Shown here piece after piece: positions 22,022-29,131 of a stretch of 37,999 bases of DNA (positions within the stretch are counted from its first letter, which is position 1; each line of letters starts with the position of its first letter). The stretch is taken from IMG/VR virus record IMGVR_UViG_3300008448_000256, positions 1-37,999 of that record. One strand, given 5' to 3'. Both the position numbers and the translations under genes were made by a program. A model generated the notes under the pieces. The model was given only the letters and a program-made list of their open reading frames with translations. It was not told the origin of the DNA and ran no database searches. This stretch comes from a virus.

Positions 22022-22297
22022 CTAATTACCTGTGAGCGTTCTTTGTTGCAGCCAGCCGGTAGCGGTGTAAATCCAGCCGTCTATCACGTACTTGGAGCCG
22101 ACTAGCCCTAGCTCTGCCGGTGCGCTGTTGCGTACCTTGTCGCCAATGTTCCAAGTGCCAGCTGTGGGCGCTGCGGGTCGGGCGGTGTAGTTCGCCGCAA
22201 TGCTGCCCTCGGACAACGCATTGAGTTGTGCGGCAATCTCGCGCAAGATGCGCAGCGTTTCAACATCGCCATTGAGTCGGTTGACGTTGATTTTCAT
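22022..22297 (-). CDS. Small structural-module protein
   Basis: 91 aa. Helical N-terminus (NGDVETLRILREIAAQLNAL) followed by a beta module YTARPAAPTAGTWNIGDKVRNSAP...KYVIDGWIYTATGW, a segment common in phage tail-associated proteins. GAGGGGGG ribosome binding site. Role unknown, probably virion-associated. Confidence 0.7.
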   Translation of the reverse strand: MKINVNRLNGDVETLRILREIAAQLNALSEGSIAANYTARPAAPTAGTWNIGDKVRNSAPAELGLVGSKYVIDGWIYTATGWLQQRTLTGN

Positions 22298-23739
22298 TAG
22301 CCCCCCTCTGCGGTAAGGGTTGCGCCTATGCCGATCACCTCACAATTGCCCGTAAACGAGAAGGATGCGCGGTGGAAACGTGCGCTTTGCATCACGTCAA
22401 ACTTGCCGTCCTCCATCACTGCCGTGGGTCCAGCCGTGAGCGAATCACCCGCCTCTGCCTTGCCAAATACTTGCACTTGCGCGGTGCTTGGCTTGTTACT
22501 AGGGGCAAAGCGAAGCCTGATTTTTGACAAGAACGAGTAAACGTCATCGTCGCCAGCGTCACCGGTTGTGAAGCCCGATTCACCCGCCGCACCTGTCAGG
22601 GTTTGCAACTGGTGTGAGCCGTTGAACACGCTCAAAGCGCGGCCACCTGTCAGCCAGTATTGCGAATCGAAGCTGAAAGCCGACAAACCGTCGATAGTGG
22701 GCGAAACCGTATCAAGACCGTCAATCGTGACGCCACCCGCTACATAGTTCATAGCAGTCTCAACACCGATATTCACCAGTCCCCATTTCTTCGTGGGAAC
22801 GTGATAAATCAGCGCTTTGTCTAGCGGTTTGCTGCTCTTGGTAGAGAAGAACGTCCACACATGGCCGTTTTGTCGGTCATATACGCACTGAATTTGTGAG
22901 CGCAGTTCAGGGCTGGAGGTGTTGAAAAACCATTGCCGCACTTGACCGGAGCCAATCGGCACAGGGCGCGAGCCATCAAACAGCCAGAAAGAATCAGGGC
23001 CGACAAAGAAGTGCGCGCCGTCAATATCGCACCAAGCATCCTGCCCGACACAGCCAGCGCCTGCGATAGCTTTCCAATCCCACACAGCCGGAGAGCCGAC
23101 AAACTGGCCAATATGCACTGCGCGTTCTTTGTAGGCCACAGCGTACTCGCCTAGCCTGCCGCCTGCTGTAATTTGTCCTGCGGCGTCCACCAGTTGACCA
23201 GAAGCGGCCAAGGTAGAGACGTTCGGCGTCCAATCCGTGTCATTGAACGATGCCGAGCAGTGCCAGCCGTTAGGCTTTACAGCGCCATCGTTGGTATTGA
23301 GCGCCATGACCTGCGAACCCACAGCAAACACGATCTTTGCTTTCGGTGCGCCACTGATAGCAGAGAATGCGCCGGAGCCGTTAGAGCGCTGTATGGTGTC
23401 TGAGAGGTTCGCCGCTAGTGTGGCATTGCCAAACTGCGTAAAGCACCAGCGCGTATCAACGCCGCCCGTGTAGGTGCCTGCCGATACATCCGTCCAGCTT
23501 GAGCCGGTTAACTCATAAATCTTGCTGGCAGTACCCGCAAACACTCGGCGCGTGTCGTCTAGCTTGGTAACGGTAGCCGCACCAATACAAGCCGCAGCCA
23601 ATGGCGACACACCAACAGGCACTTGCGGAGACTTTGCAGCCGCCATGCCGTTCTCGGTGGGTACAAGGTTGGTGCAGTCCAGCATTGCGCCGGATGTGGT
23701 GCTTTCAACATCAGGGAGGAAGCCTAAGAGCTTGTCCAT
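22297..23739 (-). CDS. Packaged-DNA stabilization-like beta-propeller protein
   Basis: 480 aa, beta-rich with repeated blades (VYDRQNGHVWTFFSTKSSKP, KALIYHVPTKKWGLVNIG, DGAHFFVGPDSFWLFDGSRP). The DxxxxxVWxxxS and 'Y-----KW' repeats resemble the gp10-type hub that closes the P22 portal. It follows the head-completion gene, as in P22-like tail machines. Overlaps its upstream neighbour at the stop/start junction. Confidence 0.7.
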   Translation of the reverse strand: MDKLLGFLPDVESTTSGAMLDCTNLVPTENGMAAAKSPQVPVGVSPLAAACIGAATVTKLDDTRRVFAGTASKIYELTGSSWTDVSAGTYTGGVDTRWCFTQFGNATLAANLSDTIQRSNGSGAFSAISGAPKAKIVFAVGSQVMALNTNDGAVKPNGWHCSASFNDTDWTPNVSTLAASGQLVDAAGQITAGGRLGEYAVAYKERAVHIGQFVGSPAVWDWKAIAGAGCVGQDAWCDIDGAHFFVGPDSFWLFDGSRPVPIGSGQVRQWFFNTSSPELRSQIQCVYDRQNGHVWTFFSTKSSKPLDKALIYHVPTKKWGLVNIGVETAMNYVAGGVTIDGLDTVSPTIDGLSAFSFDSQYWLTGGRALSVFNGSHQLQTLTGAAGESGFTTGDAGDDDVYSFLSKIRLRFAPSNKPSTAQVQVFGKAEAGDSLTAGPTAVMEDGKFDVMQSARFHRASFSFTGNCEVIGIGATLTAEGG

Positions 23740-24327
23740 TTAGCGCCTCGGCTTCATCTGCATAGAACCCGTTACCGGCTGTGCGCGGCGATCTGCAAAG
23801 CGTTTGACGCTATCGAGCAAGGGCTGAATCTGGCCTGTGAGCTTGTCTATCTCGCCTTGATTGCGCACATGCTTGGCACCTTCCAATGCGGAGGCGTACA
23901 AATACAAGTCGGCTGCGTTGTCCAAGAGCCAATTGGTCGGGACTGACGCACTCAAGGGCAGCACATCGGGGATGTAATAGAGCTTGTAGGCTTGCCCCGT
24001 ACCAGCGCCCCAAATGCGCAGTTTGTTGTTTTCCAGAGCGAACGAATCGGGGTATGTGCGGTGTGCGCTCTCTGGCTGCGCTTTGTAGTCAAGGCTGTAC
24101 TCACGGCCACCGATAGTCGCCGTCAGGCGGGACAAGGTGCCGAAGTCTGCGGGGAGGTCGGCATATTCGTCCGTTGTGGTGCCAGTGACAGAGATTTGCA
24201 GTTCTTTGACTTGCAGCTCACGAAATAGGTAAGCCTCTGCCAGAGCGATAAAGCTAGGCACAAGCGCTGCAATATCTGTGCGGTGCAGATACTTGGCAAC
24301 GTTGGTTTGTAGTTCGCTGTAGGTCAT
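23740..24327 (-). CDS. Head-to-tail adaptor (head completion) protein
   Basis: 195 aa. MTYSELQTNVAKYLHRTD, FIALAEAYLFRELQVKELQI, then YADLPADFGTLSRLTATIGG and KLYYIPDVLPLS...LYLYASALEGAKHVRNQGEI: the phage adaptor pattern 'hAEaxhxReLrh ... hPxDFhxhxxl ... YYxxhPxLs ... YLYAaLxEAa'. It joins the portal to the tail hub. Confidence 0.8.
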   Translation of the reverse strand: MTYSELQTNVAKYLHRTDIAALVPSFIALAEAYLFRELQVKELQISVTGTTTDEYADLPADFGTLSRLTATIGGREYSLDYKAQPESAHRTYPDSFALENNKLRIWGAGTGQAYKLYYIPDVLPLSASVPTNWLLDNAADLYLYASALEGAKHVRNQGEIDKLTGQIQPLLDSVKRFADRRAQPVTGSMQMKPRR

Positions 24328-24328
24328 T

Positions 24329-24652
24329 TCAGGTCTTCAGGAACTTGTCGAACGTGACAAAAGCGGTATTGATACGCAGCCAGCCGAGAATGGCCTTTTC
24401 TCGCGCTTCACGGCCTGCGTGTGTGGCGTAAATCTGGTTTAGCACCGGCATGGGGATAGTTCCCACCTTGCGGCCATCGCCCCAGCGCTGATCTGCTGTA
24501 GCGGTGCGCTCTGCTTTTGCCGCTTCAATCATGGGTTCGGCATCAAAGGTGAGCTTTGTCACCACCTGATCGCCTTCAAACGTCACGGCCTTATGCACTC
24601 CGTGGCGGTCATAGCCTTCATTGACTGTGAATGATTCGATTGGCTCTGCCAT
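24329..24652 (-). CDS. Hypothetical head-region protein
   Basis: 107 aa, MAEPIESFTVNEGYDRHGVH..., C-terminal TFDKFLKT. Lies between coat and adaptor genes, consistent with a minor structural protein. A GNRA-type hairpin lies just before its ribosome binding site (see 24653-24736). No family recognised. Confidence 0.7.
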   Translation of the reverse strand: MAEPIESFTVNEGYDRHGVHKAVTFEGDQVVTKLTFDAEPMIEAAKAERTATADQRWGDGRKVGTIPMPVLNQIYATHAGREAREKAILGWLRINTAFVTFDKFLKT

Positions 24653-24736
24653 CGTGTACTCCAGCGTTTCACAACGTTAAGAAATTGGAGGGGCATCGCA
24701 CCCCACCGGAGCTTTACGGCCTCTAGCCGTTACCCA
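24653..24736 (-). promoter_or_regulatory. Coat-downstream hairpins and element F
   Basis: On the minus strand ACGGC/GCCGT stem, then a GGGGTGC/GCCCC-type stem after the coat gene, followed by AACGTT-GTGA-AACG-CT-GGAG before the ATG at 24652. The last hairpin matches those at elements A-C but without the 20-mer promoter-like box. Confidence 0.55.
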
Positions 24737-25702
24737 TTAGGGCGTGAGGTCAGCGATCTTGCCCTGAGCAGCCGAGGCGCGCACAGTCAAGGCGCAGTCA
24801 GCCGTAATCAGGATTTTCTCGCTGTCGCCGGTCTTGGCCAAATCGGAGGTTTTGAAGCCATCCAAGAAAGCCATGTCCAGATAGTCGGTGTTCAGCACAT
24901 AAGCGCTGGTAGAACCCACCATCAGGTAGTGAGGAACGATGGTCAAAGAACCGAAGTCCGACACGTACACGTCAGCACCACCAATCACAGCGCCCTGCTC
25001 TTTGCCCTTGACGTCGCGGCGGTTAGCAGCGATACCAGTGAAGCCGGAGAAGGTCACCTTGTGGGCGGGAGACACCACCACCATTTCGGCAAAAGCGCCG
25101 GAACTGGAGTAGATCGACTGGCAAACGGTGTCCAGCAGAGTCTTCGTGAAGGCGCGGCCTGTACCTGCTGTTGGAGCGGTAGTAGGTGCGCCAGAAGTCC
25201 AAGACGCTGTAGAGCCGCCTGCACCGTGGGAGGTGTTCAGGTACAACTGAGCGCCCAAACCTGCGGATTGACCAGCTACGGAAGTAGTAGCAGCAACTGC
25301 GGGCTGTGCGGACAACACCATAGCCTCCATGTCGCGCTTCAATTCCAGCATCTTCTTGGCTTTGAGGTAAGCCATTTCAGCGCCTCGGCCTGCCTTCTTC
25401 ACGATGTTGGCACGGCGAGACACGCCCACTGTGCCGTTGAAGATTTGCAAGTGGTTGCCTACGCGATCTGTAGGTGTCTGAGCCTGCAAAGTGGCGTCGT
25501 CACCGTCGATCATCTTGTTCGCAGCGTTAGCAGCGGCCAAGGCGTCGCGTTGCCATTCGTGGTAATCGCTCACCGCAGTGGCGCGGCCCATTGCGGAGGT
25601 CAGCGGGGTTTCGGTGGGCGAAGTGTTGAAAATCTTTTCAATCAGGTCTTCGCGGTTGCCTTTGAGGGAGGCTTTTTGGTACAGGTTGGATGGAACTGCC
25701 AT
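24737..25702 (-). CDS. Major capsid (coat) protein
   Basis: 321 aa. MAVPSNLYQKASLKGNREDL, then KIFNTSPTETPLTSAMGRAT, DALAAANAANKMIDGD, YLKAKKMLELKRDMEAMVLS and GADVYVSDFGSLTIVPHYLM match the SU10/DUF5309-type coat proteins, whose signature is 'P-TPF-S-hG...a..h.WQ.D.L'. It forms the icosahedral shell, is encoded right after the scaffold, and has an AAGGAG site directly preceded by a perfect hairpin (AGCGC-tatt-GCGCT). Confidence 0.85.
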   Translation of the reverse strand: MAVPSNLYQKASLKGNREDLIEKIFNTSPTETPLTSAMGRATAVSDYHEWQRDALAAANAANKMIDGDDATLQAQTPTDRVGNHLQIFNGTVGVSRRANIVKKAGRGAEMAYLKAKKMLELKRDMEAMVLSAQPAVAATTSVAGQSAGLGAQLYLNTSHGAGGSTASWTSGAPTTAPTAGTGRAFTKTLLDTVCQSIYSSSGAFAEMVVVSPAHKVTFSGFTGIAANRRDVKGKEQGAVIGGADVYVSDFGSLTIVPHYLMVGSTSAYVLNTDYLDMAFLDGFKTSDLAKTGDSEKILITADCALTVRASAAQGKIADLTP

Positions 25703-25714
25703 GATGAAATCTCC

Positions 25715-26704
25715 TTAGCGCAATAGCGCTGCTAGGTCGTTGAGCTTTGCCTTGCCTGAGCGGAATTTGTTTTCCATTGCTTGGGCTTGGCGTTCTTGTG
25801 CGGGTGATGCTTGTCGTGTGGGCAGCTTGGGCGCGGCTGTGACCTTCTTGGTCACTTCGGACTTCTGTGCCTTCAGCGCTTGATAGGCTTGGGCGTCTTT
25901 CATCATCCGAACCAAGCGCGGGTCATAGACCTGTCCCAGTTCTTCAGGTGTGAAGCCGTAAGCCTTGTTTGCGCCCTCGTAAATCTTGGAGAGCGCAGGC
26001 TTGTCGATGCCGTCTTTTTGCAACTCAGTCCATGCACGCTCGTAAAGCTGCTTCGTCGCCATTTGCTGGCGTTGCGCGGCCTCTTGTTGAGCGGCTTGCT
26101 TTTCCCCTGCGATCTGGCTGTCCAGTTGCTGGAGATACTTGGAGATTGCTTGTTGTCGCTGCGATTCAGCTACCCACTGAGCGGGGTCAGTGTTGGCGAG
26201 TTGCGCCATCTCTGCCTCGGTCTTAATGCCAGCCATCTGTACAACCGCCGCCCGTGTCACCTCGGCCTGTTGCAAGTAGTGGCTGCGCACTTCGTCGTGC
26301 TTGGTTTTGAGGAACTCAACCGCCTGTGTCTCACGCTCTGCAAGTGCCTGAGTTTTGCGGGTGTAGTCAGCTTGGCGCTGATACCCTTTTACGAGTTCTG
26401 TCTCGGCTACTTCTTCAGTAACCTCTGTGCCATCCTCATTTTTGAGGGTGACTTTCACCTTACGCTCGGGTGCAGGCTCGGTGTCTTTTTCCGCTTCGGC
26501 TTCTTCGTCTTGCGACTCGTCGGCTTCAGCTTCGTCCTGTCCGTCGTTTGCTTCCTCTACCGTGTCGCTTTCGGCGGTGGTTTCGTCGGCGGTTTCTTGT
26601 GCTTCAATTTCTTGTGCGGATTCCTCTTCAGGAGTGTCCAGAAAAGAAGCAAGCTCACTTAGCCCACCGGCTTCGGGTGCATCAGATGCGTGTCCGATTT
26701 CCAT
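25715..26704 (-). CDS. Scaffolding protein
   Basis: 329 aa. Very acidic N-terminal 95 residues (Glu/Asp-rich), then the widespread VKVTLKNEDGTEVTEEVAET...LVKGYQRQADYTRKTQALAE segment, long coiled coil (130-230), and a basic C-terminus (MENKFRSGKAKLNDLAALLR), as in podovirus scaffolds whose basic end binds coat. Directly upstream of the coat gene. Scaffold would guide capsid assembly and leave afterwards. Confidence 0.85.
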   Translation of the reverse strand: MEIGHASDAPEAGGLSELASFLDTPEEESAQEIEAQETADETTAESDTVEEANDGQDEAEADESQDEEAEAEKDTEPAPERKVKVTLKNEDGTEVTEEVAETELVKGYQRQADYTRKTQALAERETQAVEFLKTKHDEVRSHYLQQAEVTRAAVVQMAGIKTEAEMAQLANTDPAQWVAESQRQQAISKYLQQLDSQIAGEKQAAQQEAAQRQQMATKQLYERAWTELQKDGIDKPALSKIYEGANKAYGFTPEELGQVYDPRLVRMMKDAQAYQALKAQKSEVTKKVTAAPKLPTRQASPAQERQAQAMENKFRSGKAKLNDLAALLR

Positions 26705-26796
26705 GATGGTTTTCTTTCAGTCAAGTTCCACCCCCTCGGCACTAGGGGTAGAGCGCGGCGCATCTCTGCGTTCGCTAAATGGCTAAGTGCCTAGCC
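26705..26796 (-). promoter_or_regulatory. Scaffold leader with three hairpins
   Basis: On the minus strand: GGCTA/TAGCC stem (26796-26781), CGCA-gaga-TGCG with a GNRA-type loop (26770-26759), and ACCCC/GGGGT (26749-26730) ahead of the scaffold ATG. GGCACT in the third loop (26738-26743) can instead pair with AGTGCC in the first (26786-26791), so two folds are possible. Confidence 0.45.
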
Positions 26797-27092
26797 TATA
26801 AATACTTGCGTTTGGCCCGTTGCAGTGCGTTTTCATCTCGCAGTGCTTCCATGTCCAGATGGTGCTGTGCGAGCTTTCCGCGCTCAATCAAACCGGCCAA
26901 AATGCCCTCAAACTTGTCTGTAATCTTTGCCAACTGAAGCAGAAGGAGCGCCCCCTCTTTGTCACGAACGGGGCACTCTTTCCACTGCATCACAACCGCT
27001 TCACGCAGTACGCGCATTGCCTCCTGATATGCTGGGTTCTCCAGCACTTCAGCGGCTTGTCGGCCTGTTTGCACATCGGTTCGATCTGTCAT
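26796..27092 (-). CDS. Small hypothetical virion-region protein
   Basis: 98 aa from ATG 27092 (MTDRTDVQTGRQAAEVLENP), followed by AYQEAMRVLREAVVMQWKEC and a Leu/Glu-rich helical end. The start lies only 6 bases from the 20-mer element D, so its mRNA may be nearly leaderless, or a later ATG is used. This is a small helical protein of a kind found between portal and scaffold; function unknown. Confidence 0.7.
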   Translation of the reverse strand: MTDRTDVQTGRQAAEVLENPAYQEAMRVLREAVVMQWKECPVRDKEGALLLLQLAKITDKFEGILAGLIERGKLAQHHLDMEALRDENALQRAKRKYL

Positions 27093-27098
27093 GTGTGC

Positions 27099-27118
27099 AT
27101 TGTCTAAATTGGTAAAGC
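27099..27118 (-). promoter_or_regulatory. Late element D: promoter-like 20-mer
   Basis: GCTTTACCAATTTAGACAAT on the minus strand (27118-27099), placed 16 bases after a terminator and 6 bases before the next ATG, the best evidence that the 20-mer starts transcription anew. Confidence 0.7.
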
Positions 27119-27133
27119 GAGTTGTGCAGGCGT

Positions 27134-27157
27134 AAAAAAACCCTCCGTAGAGGGTTC
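27134..27157 (-). terminator. Terminator after the tailspike-like gene
   Basis: ACCCTC-CGTA-GAGGGT (27140-27155) with a run of seven A (27134-27140), which on the minus strand is a T-run after the stem. Confidence 0.9.
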
Positions 27158-27172
27158 TTCGTGCTGAGGGGA

Positions 27173-29131
27173 TTAGGCCGCTGTGCGTGTCCAAGTGGTA
27201 GAACCACGGACGTAATAACCAACACCCGCCCCAAATGCGGCATTGGTGTTGTAGAACCCTGCGCCTGCTGCGTGGTTGGTAGCCGTTGCATCAAGCAATG
27301 CACCATCCAGCGGAATGTCGCAGTTACCACCAAGACGCAGCGAAGAGCCAGCGCCCATTGAGTAGGTTGCAGCGCCTCCCGCCACGTTGACCGTGCCATT
27401 CGCTGAAATCCTCAAAATCCCAGTGCCAGCCGCCGCGCTCAGTAGCTGGCTACCGAAGTTGTTTTCAAAGATCACGCCTTGCAAGATCACATCCAAAATC
27501 CCTGCGGTACTTGCGCGGAATGTTGCAAAGTTCACATTCATGCGCGTGCCAATCAGCGCAAATGTGACGCGCCCCGTGTTGTTTCCGCAGTTGATAGCGT
27601 TATCAGCGCCTGAAATGTAGCCACCAATCGACGTGATGGCGGCAATCACATTTGACCCGCCGATACTGACCAATCGACCCGAGTTCGCAGATGAACGCAT
27701 TGCTGGGTTCAGCAATACAAGATTCTTGACAATGATCGGGTTTGCTCCGCTGCCAATAGAAACCAGCGTTTTTTGGTCAGCCGACGCAATATTGGAGAGC
27801 GTCACTGTCCCGATTTCACTTGTGCCAGAAGGGTAAAGCGTTTCAATCCGGCAATGCGGTACTGATGTGCCCATAGCCTCTGTTGCGGTGTCAATCGTCA
27901 CCCCATCAATGAGGCCAAAGGGCGAGGCATAGAGCAAGAAAGCGCCGGTCAGCGAGGTGCCGCTCAGTCCCTTTACAGATGCCCCCAAAACGTCGCCGTG
28001 GCAGAAATCGTAAGCCACATATGCAGCAGGCTCGCGGGTTTGGAAGCTCACAAAATCGTCACCCGACTTGCTTGCGTAGATGCTCTCCACGACCCCAGCG
28101 AATGCGGGGCCGTAAACCTTCAGCACGTCGCTATTCAATACAGCGCCACCAATGTTTTTGAATGTGTAGCGTGACAACGCGCCAGCACAAACGAGGTATT
28201 TTTGTGTGTTTTTACCGTAGACGTTTTCGACGGTCAGATTCCAAACACCAGCAATGACCACAGCGTGAAGGTTGTTGCCAGTGCCGGTATTGGTTCCTGC
28301 GTTGTAGTTGATGCCGATGTTCTTGATTGTCAAATTCTCAAGCGCTCGGCGTCCGACAATGGTTCCCGTGGCCGCAGCCGAAGGCAGGCGCATAAGCTGG
28401 ATGACAAACGTATTTGCATCAGTCACGGACTCGATGCGAAACACTCCGCAAAACTGCGGCTGATCTGCTCGGTTTAGCCATACATGCTCACCAGCTACAA
28501 AACCATGATTTGCCCACGTAACAGGCGAAGTCATGCCAGCAGTCCAGCCCACTGTCACCACAGTTCCGGCGTCCAAATAGGCCGAAGTAACAATCAGGCT
28601 ACCAATCGCGCCTCGGGCTTTTAGCTCAACATCTGCAAAATCAATGTCAGTATTCCCGCCGATAACAAGCTGCGACGAGATTTGCGCCGCACCGTCGCAA
28701 TACACCTCGTAGCGCCCCTTTGTGTTCATTGCAAGCTGAAGCAAGTACGCATTTCTTGCTGCGGCATCTGCGCTGTCTTCACTTGACAGGATGAGGGGGA
28801 GTCGCAGCGAACGAGCGCCCAGAAGCAGTACGTCCCCCCCGGTGAAAGGATTGGTATTTACCATCGCAGGCGTATCGCTTTCAATCACCGGAGCCGTGCC
28901 GAAATCAAAGTCGATTTCACTCAGGGCGCTCGATGTGAGCTGCAAGGTGACAGCCGCAGGATAGGGGCCGTAGGTGCCGCCTGTTGCCGCCGTTGCAATG
29001 ATGGTGCCAGCCACTGAGCCAGCTTTGCCATGCAGGGTGTAAGTGCCCGTAACTGCTACGACCTTCAGCGTTTCAGTAGGTTGCAGATTGACGGTGGTTG
29101 ATACACCGTTGCGTAAGGTTTGGGTGCTCAT
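27173..29131 (-). CDS. Beta-helix tailspike-like protein
   Basis: 652 aa. After an N-terminal beta-rich region (about 1-130), the centre and C-terminal parts show repeated short beta strands with N/G/T/V turns (NLTIKNIGINYNAGTNTGTG, DVELKARGAIGSLIVTSAY, PIIVKNLVLLNPAMRSSANS) typical of right-handed parallel beta helices of tailspikes and pectate-lyase-like enzymes. No catalytic residues can be named. Position between portal and scaffold, before its own terminator, is unusual for a tailspike. Confidence 0.7.
   Translation of the reverse strand: MSTQTLRNGVSTTVNLQPTETLKVVAVTGTYTLHGKAGSVAGTIIATAATGGTYGPYPAAVTLQLTSSALSEIDFDFGTAPVIESDTPAMVNTNPFTGGDVLLLGARSLRLPLILSSEDSADAAARNAYLLQLAMNTKGRYEVYCDGAAQISSQLVIGGNTDIDFADVELKARGAIGSLIVTSAYLDAGTVVTVGWTAGMTSPVTWANHGFVAGEHVWLNRADQPQFCGVFRIESVTDANTFVIQLMRLPSAAATGTIVGRRALENLTIKNIGINYNAGTNTGTGNNLHAVVIAGVWNLTVENVYGKNTQKYLVCAGALSRYTFKNIGGAVLNSDVLKVYGPAFAGVVESIYASKSGDDFVSFQTREPAAYVAYDFCHGDVLGASVKGLSGTSLTGAFLLYASPFGLIDGVTIDTATEAMGTSVPHCRIETLYPSGTSEIGTVTLSNIASADQKTLVSIGSGANPIIVKNLVLLNPAMRSSANSGRLVSIGGSNVIAAITSIGGYISGADNAINCGNNTGRVTFALIGTRMNVNFATFRASTAGILDVILQGVIFENNFGSQLLSAAAGTGILRISANGTVNVAGGAATYSMGAGSSLRLGGNCDIPLDGALLDATATNHAAGAGFYNTNAAFGAGVGYYVRGSTTWTRTAA

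Noticed and set aside
25811-26662. 283-codon plus-strand ORF
   Set aside because: It is the antisense shadow of the scaffold gene; its Leu/Phe/Gly-rich composition results from the Glu/Lys/Ala-rich sense strand.
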